From the NCBI GenBank assembly GCA_002479765.1, contig DLOZ01000013.1, forward strand, positions 1 to 64,000: a DNA stretch of 64,000 nucleotides, given 5' to 3'. Below the pieces are notes generated by a model. That model worked only from the letters and a program-made list of their open reading frames with translations. It was not told where the DNA came from and searched no databases. Positions within the stretch are counted from its first letter, which is position 1, and the number at the start of each line of letters is the position of its first letter. The stretch comes from Sphingomonadales bacterium UBA7471. GTDB lineage: Bacteria > Pseudomonadota > Alphaproteobacteria > Sphingomonadales > Sphingomonadaceae. Positions 26,477 through 33,986 of this stretch are shown piece after piece. Both the position numbers and the translations under genes were made by a program.

Positions 26477-27634
26477 ATGAGTGAGAGTGAAAATATCGCC
26501 GAAATCCGCCGTGCGGTTCAGGCGTTATGCGCAGAATTCCCTGGTTCCTATTGGCGGGAAAAAGACAGCGCCCGCGCCTATCCGGGTGAATTTGTCGATG
26601 CGCTGACCAAGGCCGGGTTTCTCGCGGCGTTGATACCGGAAGCTTATGGTGGGTCAGGGCTCACACTCTCTGACGCGGCCATTATCATGGAGGAAATTCA
26701 GGCGTCAGGCTGCAACGGCGCGTCGGCCCATGCCCAGATGTACATCATGAACACGCTGCTGAAATATGGCAGCGAAGCGCAGAAGCAGGAATATCTGCCA
26801 CGTATCGCAACAGGCGCGCTGCGGCTGCAGGCCTTTGGTGTCTCCGAACCGACCAGCGGCACCGACACGCTTTCCTTGCGGACGGTGGCTGTGCGGGACG
26901 GTGACGAATATGTCATCAATGGCCAAAAATTATGGACGAGCCGCGCGGAATATTCCGACCTTATGCTGTTGCTCGCGCGCACGACGCCGCGCGAAGATGT
27001 CACCAGCAAGACGGAGGGACTCTCGGTTTTCCTTATCGATATGCGCAAGGTGGTCGGAAACGGCATGACCATCAAGCCGATCCGCACGATGATGAACCAT
27101 TCAACGACCGAGATATTCTTTGACGATATGCGCATTCCCGCTTCGGCCTTGGTCGGCGAAGAAGGTAAGGGTTTCCGCTACATCCTGTCGGGCATGAATG
27201 CCGAACGTATCCTTATCGCCGCAGAGTGCATTGGCGACGCCAAATGGTTCATTAAAAAAGCCAGCGATTATGCGAGCGAACGCAACGTCTTTGGTCGCGC
27301 CATTGGGCAGAACCAAGGCGTGCAGTTCCCGATTGCGCGCTGCTATGCACAGATGTGTGCAGCGGAACTGATGGTGCATCATGCCGCGCGGGTATTTGAC
27401 GCAGGAGGCAACCCGGGGGCAGAGGCGAATATGGCTAAGCTTCTGGCGTCAGAAGCCAGCTGGGCCGCTGCGGACATGTGCGTCCAAACGCACGGTGGCT
27501 TCGGCTTTGCCGAAGAATATGATGTCGAACGCAAGTTCCGTGAAGCACGGCTTTATACCGTTGCCCCGATCAGCACCAACCTGATTCTAAGCTATCTTGC
27601 CGAGCATGTTCTCGGTCTTCCCCGCAGCTATTGA
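26477..27634 (+). CDS. Acyl-CoA dehydrogenase lacking the usual C-terminal glutamate
   Basis: A protein of 385 residues from the ATG at 26477, one base after the hydratase stop; the upstream ATG at 26390 lies inside that gene. The core blocks are FGVSEPTSGTDTL and INGQKLWTSRAEYSD. The C-terminal segment where most relatives have YEGT reads LYTVAPISTNLIL (residues 359-371), so the usual catalytic glutamate is missing. A glutamate at Glu243 in NAERILIA sits where isovaleryl-CoA and long-chain dehydrogenases keep theirs, so the enzyme is probably active. The APISTN tail is a recognisable subfamily. Substrate unknown. Confidence 0.88.
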   Translation: MSESENIAEIRRAVQALCAEFPGSYWREKDSARAYPGEFVDALTKAGFLAALIPEAYGGSGLTLSDAAIIMEEIQASGCNGASAHAQMYIMNTLLKYGSEAQKQEYLPRIATGALRLQAFGVSEPTSGTDTLSLRTVAVRDGDEYVINGQKLWTSRAEYSDLMLLLARTTPREDVTSKTEGLSVFLIDMRKVVGNGMTIKPIRTMMNHSTTEIFFDDMRIPASALVGEEGKGFRYILSGMNAERILIAAECIGDAKWFIKKASDYASERNVFGRAIGQNQGVQFPIARCYAQMCAAELMVHHAARVFDAGGNPGAEANMAKLLASEASWAAADMCVQTHGGFGFAEEYDVERKFREARLYTVAPISTNLILSYLAEHVLGLPRSY

Positions 27635-27700
27635 TTGACATGATTTCGGACATGAAAATCGACAACACCGCCGCCACATTAGTCGATAAAGGCACAATGG

Positions 27701-28867
27701 ATGAATTTTGAACTCGCCGAAGAACATCGGATGTTAAAGGATCTGGTCCGCAAATTTGTGGACACCCAATTGGTGCCGCTCGAAGGGGAGGTTCTGGCGC
27801 GCGATACTGCAGGCAAAGGCAGCTATCTGACCAAGGATGAACAGGCCAAGGTTGATGCCGTCTCGAAAGATCTGGGCCTGTGGGGGCTCGATGCGCCTGA
27901 AGAAGTCGGCGGCATGAATTTGCCGATGGTGGCGATGGTTGGGGTTGGTGAGGAATTGGGTCGTACCGCAACGCCATATACACTGCCGCCAGACTCTCCG
28001 AATTTGCGTATGATGATGGCGGCTGCGGACGAAAAGCAGCGCGAACATTATCTGGCGCCTTATGTGCGGGGAGAGACCATTTCTGCCATTGGCATTTCGG
28101 AGCCTGGCGCTGGTGCTGATCCGCAATTGATGAAAACCACCGCCGTTCAAGATGGCGACGACTGGGTCATTAACGGCCGCAAAATCTGGATTACCAAAGC
28201 GGATGAGGCCGATTTTACCATCTTGATGGCCGTAACCGACAAGAATGCGAATGGCCGCAACGGCATGTCGGCATTTTTGGTGGACCGCGATACGCCCGGG
28301 TTCAACGTGTTACGTAAAATCCCGATGATTGACGGCACCGCGACCTATGAAATCGCGCTGGACGATTGCCGTGTTCCGGGCTGGAAACTGCTAGGAACGC
28401 GCGGGCAGGGGTTTTTGCCCATGCAGGTGCGGCTTGGCACGCGGCGTATTGAAATGGCGTCCTGGTCGATCGGCATGGCGCAGCGCGCATTGGACATGAT
28501 GGTTGAATATGCGCCACAGCGCGTCACATTTGGAAAACCTTTGTCTTCGCGTCAGACGGTTCAAAATTGGATCGCCGATGCCGCCACGCGCATTCATGCC
28601 ATGCGTTTGATGACCTATGACTGCGCGTGGAAAATCGATGAGGGCCGTGACACGCGGCAGGAAATTTCGATGATCAAATCCTATTGTACCGAAGCCGCAT
28701 ATGACATTGTCGACCATGCGATGCAGATGTTTGGTGGCATTGGCATGACACGCGAAATGCCGCTATATCTGCTTTCAAACAAGCTACGCACGATGCGCAT
28801 TTACGATGGACCGAGCGAGATCCACAATTGGGTGGTCGCCCGCGATTTGCTTGGAACGCGTGAATGA
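27701..28867 (+). CDS. Acyl-CoA dehydrogenase with DGPSE-type active site (ACAD10/11-like)
   Basis: A 388-residue acyl-CoA dehydrogenase. Its FAD block is ISEPGAGADPQLM and its second block INGRKIWITKADEAD. The C-terminal active-site segment reads RIYDGPSEIHNWVVAR, with aspartate in place of the usual glutamate. That replacement is typical of the FadE2/ACAD10-11 branch. A 66-base gap separates it from the previous gene, so it may be in the same transcript with some independent control. The following enoyl-reductase-like gene is 88 bases further on. The substrate is unknown. Confidence 0.9.
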   Translation: MNFELAEEHRMLKDLVRKFVDTQLVPLEGEVLARDTAGKGSYLTKDEQAKVDAVSKDLGLWGLDAPEEVGGMNLPMVAMVGVGEELGRTATPYTLPPDSPNLRMMMAAADEKQREHYLAPYVRGETISAIGISEPGAGADPQLMKTTAVQDGDDWVINGRKIWITKADEADFTILMAVTDKNANGRNGMSAFLVDRDTPGFNVLRKIPMIDGTATYEIALDDCRVPGWKLLGTRGQGFLPMQVRLGTRRIEMASWSIGMAQRALDMMVEYAPQRVTFGKPLSSRQTVQNWIADAATRIHAMRLMTYDCAWKIDEGRDTRQEISMIKSYCTEAAYDIVDHAMQMFGGIGMTREMPLYLLSNKLRTMRIYDGPSEIHNWVVARDLLGTRE

Positions 28868-28955
28868 CCCATGCTTCATGCACGCGCGACGCCGTCAGCT
28901 AACATCATAGAACATGGGTAAACATGCAAAGTCGCTTTGCGCGGAGGGAATAACA

Positions 28956-30194
28956 ATGGCCGAAAAGAAATTTGATATCATCGTATATGGCGCCACCAGC
29001 TTTGTGGGCCAGATCATCGTGCGCTACATGCAAGAGCAGTTCGCCGATGGATCGGTAAAATGGGCTATCGCAGGGCGTTCGCTCCGCAAACTTAAGCAGG
29101 TCCGCGATATGATTGGCCTGCCGGGCATAGACATTATCGTTGCTGACGCTGCAGATGAAGATGCGCTCAAGAAAATGTGCGCGCAGACCACGGTCGTCAT
29201 GTCAACGGTCGGTCCCTATGCGCTCTATGGTGACGTGCTCGTTCAGGTCTGCGCCACCACAGGGACCCATTATTGCGATTTAACCGGCGAGCCGCAGTGG
29301 ATCCGCAAAATGCAATTGCGGCATGAAGCTGACGCAATCAAAAGCGGTGCGCGGATCGTGCATTGCTGCGGCTTTGACAGCATCCCATCCGATCTGGGCG
29401 TCCATTTCCTGCAACGCGGCGCATTGGAACAATTCGGACATAGTTGTGACCGGATAAACATGCGGGTGGTCAGCATGAAAGGCGGCGCGTCAGGCGGTAC
29501 CATCGCCAGTATGATTAACATGGTCAAAGAAGCGGTCAGCAACGCCGATTTGCGGCGCGAACTTAAAGACCCTTATAGCCTCTGTCCGCAAAGCCATGGG
29601 TTCACTATCGCGCAGCCCGATGTGAAGATCGCATATGACAATGTCTATGGCGGGTGGATCGCGCCGTTTATCATGGCCGGTATCAACACACGGGTGGTGC
29701 ATCGGTCAAACGCCCTCAGCAACAACAGCTATGGTACTGCATTCAAATATGAGGAAGCCGTGGTGACGGGGCAGGGCGGTTCCGGCAAGCAAAAGGCGCG
29801 CGCCGCGCATTGGGGCGCCAATGCCCTTATGATCGGTCTGGCTGTGCCCCCAATCCGCTGGCTGCTGGAAACTTTTGTGTTGCCAAAGCCGGGTGAGGGG
29901 CCAAGCGAAAAGGCGCAGCTTGAGGGGAATTTTGACATTGTTTTCCTCGGTTCAACGGCCAAGGGCGAAACGATCCGCTGCCGCGTTACGGGAGACAGAG
30001 ATCCAGGCTATGGATCAACGGCAAAGATGCTGTCTCAGGCCGCCGCCTGCCTTGCCAAAGATGTGCCTGACGATGTTCCGGGCGGCTTCTGGACGCCAGC
30101 CACAATTTTAGGGGATAAGCTGATCAAACGGCTTGAGGCGCATGCGGGGCTGACGTTCGAGAGACTGCCTTTGTCTGGCACTATGAACGCTTAA
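28956..30194 (+). CDS. Saccharopine dehydrogenase-like NAD(P)-binding protein (trans-acting enoyl reductase family)
   Basis: A protein of 412 residues. The ATG at 28956 follows GCGGAGGGAATAACA, which favours it over the upstream ATG at 28914. The N-terminal Rossmann motif is IIVYGATSFVGQIIVRYM, followed by STVGPYALYGDVLV and THYCDLTGEPQWIRKM. These match the saccharopine-dehydrogenase-like family whose mycobacterial member is a trans-acting enoyl reductase for polyketide lipids. In proteobacteria its job is unknown; a lipid enoyl reduction is plausible. It may be the last gene of the acyl-CoA operon, but the 88-base gap leaves that open. Confidence 0.8.
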   Translation: MAEKKFDIIVYGATSFVGQIIVRYMQEQFADGSVKWAIAGRSLRKLKQVRDMIGLPGIDIIVADAADEDALKKMCAQTTVVMSTVGPYALYGDVLVQVCATTGTHYCDLTGEPQWIRKMQLRHEADAIKSGARIVHCCGFDSIPSDLGVHFLQRGALEQFGHSCDRINMRVVSMKGGASGGTIASMINMVKEAVSNADLRRELKDPYSLCPQSHGFTIAQPDVKIAYDNVYGGWIAPFIMAGINTRVVHRSNALSNNSYGTAFKYEEAVVTGQGGSGKQKARAAHWGANALMIGLAVPPIRWLLETFVLPKPGEGPSEKAQLEGNFDIVFLGSTAKGETIRCRVTGDRDPGYGSTAKMLSQAAACLAKDVPDDVPGGFWTPATILGDKLIKRLEAHAGLTFERLPLSGTMNA

Positions 30195-30404
30195 CGGTTA
30201 CCGGACGACTTGAAGGCAAAGGCGGATTATGAGCTGAAATGTTCGCGATAATAGCGCGCGCTTCTTTAACAGGCACCCACCTCAACATCTTGCGGCTCGC
30301 GCCGTTTGGGAGAATTCCTAGTTTCTGTGAAATCTATGTGACGCCTAGCGCCGCCACATGGACAACGACGAACCCAGAATATCTAGCTAAACCATTGAAA
30401 AAAA

Positions 30405-30480
30405 TGGTGAGCCCTGCTGGGTTCGAACCAGCGACCTACTGATTAAAAGTCAGTTGCTCTACCGACTGAGCTAAGGGCCC
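30405..30480 (-). tRNA. tRNA-Lys (anticodon UUU)
   Basis: A 76-base cloverleaf on the minus strand, including an encoded CCA end. The acceptor stem pairs GGGCCCT with AGGGCTC (one G-U). The D-arm has TTAGCTCAGTCGGTAGAGC, the anticodon loop is CTTTTAA and the T-arm has GGTTCGAACCC. The anticodon TTT reads lysine codons AAA and AAG. Confidence 0.97.
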
Positions 30481-30520
30481 CCAACCAGACCGAGAGTTGG
30501 TCTGTGCGAGAGCGCTCCCC

Positions 30521-31036
30521 CTAATGGCGGGAACTTGTGCGGTCAAGCGCCTTTGGTCGGTTAAATCGCGATTGTAGCTGCCTTATGGTCAGGCCCGTCA
30601 GTGGCTCACGCCAATCGGGGGCAATCATGGCTGCAGGGGTCAGGACAAATCCCCGCGAGCACAGCCCGGGATGGGGAATGGCCAAGGCCGGGTGGCTGTC
30701 CGCCCACACGCCGCCGGACCACAACAGGATATCCAGATCGAGCACGCGCGCGCGCCAGCTTTGGCCGCGCCGGACGCGTCCGAAGTGGTGCTCAATCTCT
30801 TGCAGGCGCGCCAGCAGGGCAGGGGGTTCAAGATCGGTGGACACAACCGCCGCCGCATTTGCAAATAGCCGTGAGGAGGGCCCCATGGGGCTGGATTGGA
30901 TCGTCGCCGAATGCGCGAAGACGTCGATATCGTCCATCTCCAACGCAGCTATCGCTTGCACGATGATCTTGTTTGGCGCGCCAATGATTGCATGTGGCTG
31001 ATTAGAGCCAATGCCGATGAGGTAGAGATGTGACAG
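30521..31036 (-). CDS. folK: 2-amino-4-hydroxy-6-hydroxymethyldihydropteridine pyrophosphokinase (probable CTG start)
   Basis: HPPK transfers pyrophosphate from ATP to the pterin alcohol in folate synthesis. The signature is RARVLDLDILLWSGG. Homologues begin with a (M)xxxYLIxIGSN strand, and here that strand reads SHLYLIGIGSNQPHAIIGAP. It lies upstream of every ATG, GTG and TTG codon in the frame that could start a full-length protein. The only plausible initiator is a CTG at 31036, which has AGAGG nine bases upstream. That gives 171 residues, the normal size. Starting at the GTG at 30961 would lose the first beta-strand and pterin-binding part. The gene follows aguB by one base. The Asn near the start and the DLD motif are intact. 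Confidence 0.88.
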   Translation of the reverse strand: MSHLYLIGIGSNQPHAIIGAPNKIIVQAIAALEMDDIDVFAHSATIQSSPMGPSSRLFANAAAVVSTDLEPPALLARLQEIEHHFGRVRRGQSWRARVLDLDILLWSGGVWADSHPALAIPHPGLCSRGFVLTPAAMIAPDWREPLTGLTIRQLQSRFNRPKALDRTSSRH

Positions 31037-31037
31037 C

Positions 31038-31904
31038 TTAGATATCCTCTACAAGCCGGCTGTATAATTGCGGGCGCCGATCGCGGAAGAAGCCCATGCT
31101 TGCGCGGTGCGCGCGGGCTTGGTCCAGATCGAATGTTGCGACCAACATGCCGGTTTCCGCATCATCCAAATCGCAGACGACATCGCCCCATTCGTTGGCG
31201 ATGAAGCTGGTGCCGTAGAATTTTTGTGCCAGACCGCCATGGTCGCTTTCCGCGCCGATACGGTTTGCGGCGATGACGGGCATGCAGTTTGATACGGCGT
31301 GGCCGACCATGGCCCGGCGCCACATGTGGCGTGTATCCAACGTCGCATCCTGTGGCTCTGCGCCAATGGCTGTGGGATAGAACAGCAGCTCAGCGCCCAT
31401 CAACGCCATGGCGCGGGCGCATTCGGGGTACCATTGGTCCCAGCAGATGCCGACGCCGATTTGGGTGCCAAAGACGTCCCAAACTTTGAACCCGGTGTTT
31501 CCAGGGCGGAAATAATATTTTTCCTGATAGCCGGGGCCGTCGGGAATGTGGCTTTTGCGATAGACGCCTATAATCTCGCCATCGGGATCAATCATCGCGA
31601 CGCTGTTGTAAAAATGCGCACCATCACGTTCGAAAAAGCTTGTGGGAATGGCAACGCCAAGTCGCTTGGCGAGTTTTGCCATCGCAATGACGGATGGATG
31701 TTCGCGCGTTGGCCGCGCGCGTGCGAAATGTTCTTCTTCCTGCGTTTTGCAGAAATAGGGGCCTGAAAACAGTTCAGGCGGCAGGATGATTTGCGCGCCT
31801 TGCTCTGCGGCCTGTGACACGAGGTCACATACAGCATCAATATTTTCGGCTTCGCTTGCCGACAGGGGCAGTTGCAACGCGGCAACGGTGATATTTCGGG
31901 TCAT
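31038..31904 (-). CDS. aguB: N-carbamoylputrescine amidase
   Basis: A protein of 288 residues from the ATG at 31904; the twelve codons upstream do not look conserved. It is a nitrilase-superfamily amidase with a Glu44 (PPELF), Lys117 (YRKSHIPDG), Cys154 (GICWDQWYPE) triad. It hydrolyses N-carbamoylputrescine to putrescine, CO2 and ammonia. It completes the agmatine route started by AguA, encoded four ORFs upstream on the same strand. No arginine decarboxylase is nearby. Its stop is one base from the folK start. Substrate assignment rests on family motifs and the aguA neighbour. Confidence 0.92.
   Translation of the reverse strand: MTRNITVAALQLPLSASEAENIDAVCDLVSQAAEQGAQIILPPELFSGPYFCKTQEEEHFARARPTREHPSVIAMAKLAKRLGVAIPTSFFERDGAHFYNSVAMIDPDGEIIGVYRKSHIPDGPGYQEKYYFRPGNTGFKVWDVFGTQIGVGICWDQWYPECARAMALMGAELLFYPTAIGAEPQDATLDTRHMWRRAMVGHAVSNCMPVIAANRIGAESDHGGLAQKFYGTSFIANEWGDVVCDLDDAETGMLVATFDLDQARAHRASMGFFRDRRPQLYSRLVEDI
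31046..31050 (-). promoter_or_regulatory. Ribosome binding site that decides the folK CTG start
   Basis: AGAGG on the minus strand lies nine bases before the CTG at 31036. It sits within the last codons of aguB, so folK is probably translated by coupling to aguB. No ATG, GTG or TTG lies in the correct frame between the in-frame TAG and the conserved N-terminus. Confidence 0.55.
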
Positions 31905-31911
31905 GGAGCGT

Positions 31912-32046
31912 CTATAGCCGGACGCCGAAACGCGCTGCAATCACGATTGTTACCATATGCAATAATATTGCCGTCGCTATTCCCGCGACCATCATGCCCC
32001 ACAGGCGATGCCTCAACCGCAAAATCCACGGCATAAAGGGGGGCAT
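31912..32046 (-). CDS. Putative 44-residue single-span membrane protein
   Basis: A short ORF on the minus strand between the secreted methyltransferase-like gene and aguB, starting at the ATG complementary to 32044-32046. It encodes a basic N-terminus (ILRLRHRLW), one hydrophobic segment of about 20 residues (MMVAGIATAILLHMVTIVIA) and the tail RFGVRL. The stop lies seven bases before the aguB ATG, so coupling is possible. The ribosome site is weak (CCGGGCG). No family is recognised; it could be chance, though a basic-flanked transmembrane segment in a same-strand gap favours a gene. Confidence 0.4.
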   Translation of the reverse strand: MPPFMPWILRLRHRLWGMMVAGIATAILLHMVTIVIAARFGVRL

Positions 32047-32075
32047 CGCCCGGCTGGGCAATGTTAATGCAACAA

Positions 32076-32936
32076 TCAGGGTCGTTTTTTGAATAGCAAG
32101 GTCATGCGGTCGGATTCACCAATCGCTTCATACTTTGCGCGGTCGACGTCTTTCAAACGCAACGCTGGCGGAAGCGTCCAGACGCCATCGGGCCAATTGG
32201 CACTGTCCTTTGGATTGGCGTTGATTTCGCTTTTGGCCACCAGCTCGAATCCGTTCACTTCCATGAACTTGATGATGTCGGCCTCACGCATATAGCCTTT
32301 GGTGCCATTGGTGTAGCTGAACGGCGCGTCTGGCTTGGCGCGATGTTGTTCGATGCCGAGCAAGCCATCGTCCTTCAACAGGTCGCGCATCGCCTTGATT
32401 TCGGTGTCCGCGATGTTCCAGTTCATCATATTGTGCATCATGCGCATCACAAGGATGCGGTCAAACGACCCCTTTGCGCCGTCGGGAATTTCGCTGAGCG
32501 AAAACGCGTTGAAATCTGTCGCTGGACGTCCGGATACTGCCGCGACATCAGCAGGGAACTTTGCAACGCCCGCGGCGATGCCGGCTTTCTGTTGATCGCT
32601 GAAATGGCTTTTCGTGCCGAAATACAGGCCGGTATATTTGCCTTTCTCGTTCACATAGCGGCCAAGGATGCGCGAAACCCATTCGCCACCCGGCGCATAT
32701 TCGCCAATGACATGGTCAGGGTGCAAACGGAAAAATTCGAACGTTTCGGCTGGGTGGCGATATTGATCGCGCTTGGCATCGGCACCGCGCGATGGGTCGG
32801 CGAGGATTTTTGTAAGGCGCGCGGTGTGCTCCTTATGCATTTTGTCATGCTCGGCTTTGCTCATGCTGTGATGGTCAGCATAGGCAGGTGCTGCAAGCGC
32901 AGTGGCGGCGAGGGCAATCAGAAAAGTCTTTTTCAT
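32076..32936 (-). CDS. Secreted class I methyltransferase-like protein
   Basis: A protein of 286 residues from the ATG at 32936. MKKTFLIALAATALAAPAYA is a clear Sec signal peptide, followed by a histidine-rich start of the mature part (DHHSMSK). The rest has a methyltransferase-like layout with IGEYAPGGEWVSRILGRYV at the SAM-motif position and FDRILVMRMMHNMMNW at motif IV. The glycine pattern of motif I is weak, and SAM is not expected in the periplasm. It could be a repurposed fold or a degenerate enzyme. It lies between aguA and aguB on the same strand and is probably in their operon. The substrate is unknown. Confidence 0.75.
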   Translation of the reverse strand: MKKTFLIALAATALAAPAYADHHSMSKAEHDKMHKEHTARLTKILADPSRGADAKRDQYRHPAETFEFFRLHPDHVIGEYAPGGEWVSRILGRYVNEKGKYTGLYFGTKSHFSDQQKAGIAAGVAKFPADVAAVSGRPATDFNAFSLSEIPDGAKGSFDRILVMRMMHNMMNWNIADTEIKAMRDLLKDDGLLGIEQHRAKPDAPFSYTNGTKGYMREADIIKFMEVNGFELVAKSEINANPKDSANWPDGVWTLPPALRLKDVDRAKYEAIGESDRMTLLFKKRP

Positions 32937-33001
32937 TGGGGGTGTCCTCTTGGTTGGTTGTTTTGTGATGATGCAATGTTTTGCGTCGATATCCAATACA
33001 G

Positions 33002-33982
33002 TCAAACGGGCACTTGCTGGCTTGAACAGTGAAAGCTTCCGCCGCCGGTCAATACCGCATCGGCCATGATACCGATAACGTCGCGTTCGGGGTAGATGCT
33101 TGCCAACACGTCAATCGCGGCATCATCGTTCGCGCCGCCATAAATGGGCACGACGACAGCGCGGTTGCCGATGTAGAAATTCATATAACTTGCCGGCACG
33201 ATTTCCCCGTCTTGTTCAAAACGGCCAACCGAGGGCATCAGGGTCACTTTGCATCCGAACGCTTCTGCGCGCGCGCGGGCATCTTCAAAGACAGCTTGGT
33301 TTGGATCGTCGGGTCCGGCGCTGCTTGGAACCAGAATATGGTTCGGGCCAACAAAGCGCGCCAGATTATCAATATGGCCGTCGGTATGGTCGTTGGCGAG
33401 GCCGTCGCCGAGCCAAAGCAACCGTTCGATCCCCAAATCAGTGCGCAGCCGGTCTTCAATCGCAGCCTTATCGAGGGTCGGGTTACGGTTCGGGTTTAGC
33501 AGGCAATCAACGGTCGTCGCGGCAAGACCTTCACCGTCAACATCAATCGATCCGCCTTCAAATATCCAATCCGCCTGTGCAATTTCAAAGCCGAAATCCG
33601 CGGCCAATTCATGGCCAATGGTTTGATCGCCGGGATAGTCGAACCGGTTTCCCCAGCCATTGAACCCAAAATTACGGGCAATCCGTCTATCGCCATCTTT
33701 CAGTATGATGCAGCCCGTATCACGCAACCAAACATCGCCGATGTGGCGCAGCTCCACATGGACGCCCGCGTCAACGAGTCCCTGGGCGACGGCCATGGCC
33801 TCTGCATTGCCGGCAATCACATGTACGCGTTCGCCCTGGCCCGATGCGTGGACCGCATTGGCAAAGGCAGCCATCTGCTGTTGCGCACGTTGGAGCGGCG
33901 CACCCCAATATTCCGCAGAACTGGGAAAGCCAATCCAGACGGCTTCATGGGGCGCCCACTCGGCGGGCATACGGAACGTCAT
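33002..33982 (-). CDS. aguA: Agmatine deiminase
   Basis: A 326-residue member of the peptidylarginine-deiminase-like fold. It starts MTFRMPAEWAPHEAVWIGFP. WLRDTGCIILKDG and NDHTDGHIDNLARF are substrate-site blocks. The catalytic cysteine is Cys319 in GGGSFHCSSQQVP at the C-terminus. It converts agmatine to N-carbamoylputrescine, which AguB hydrolyses to putrescine. The start lies four bases downstream of the M28 peptidase stop. The order is aguA, secreted methyltransferase-like gene, small ORF, aguB and folK. Confidence 0.95.
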   Translation of the reverse strand: MTFRMPAEWAPHEAVWIGFPSSAEYWGAPLQRAQQQMAAFANAVHASGQGERVHVIAGNAEAMAVAQGLVDAGVHVELRHIGDVWLRDTGCIILKDGDRRIARNFGFNGWGNRFDYPGDQTIGHELAADFGFEIAQADWIFEGGSIDVDGEGLAATTVDCLLNPNRNPTLDKAAIEDRLRTDLGIERLLWLGDGLANDHTDGHIDNLARFVGPNHILVPSSAGPDDPNQAVFEDARARAEAFGCKVTLMPSVGRFEQDGEIVPASYMNFYIGNRAVVVPIYGGANDDAAIDVLASIYPERDVIGIMADAVLTGGGSFHCSSQQVPV

Positions 33983-33986
33983 TGGC

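Noticed and set aside
30239..30442. Plus-strand ORF ending VSPAGFEPATY
   Set aside because: Its end is the antisense strand of the tRNA-Lys gene. This peptide is a known translation artefact of tRNA complements.
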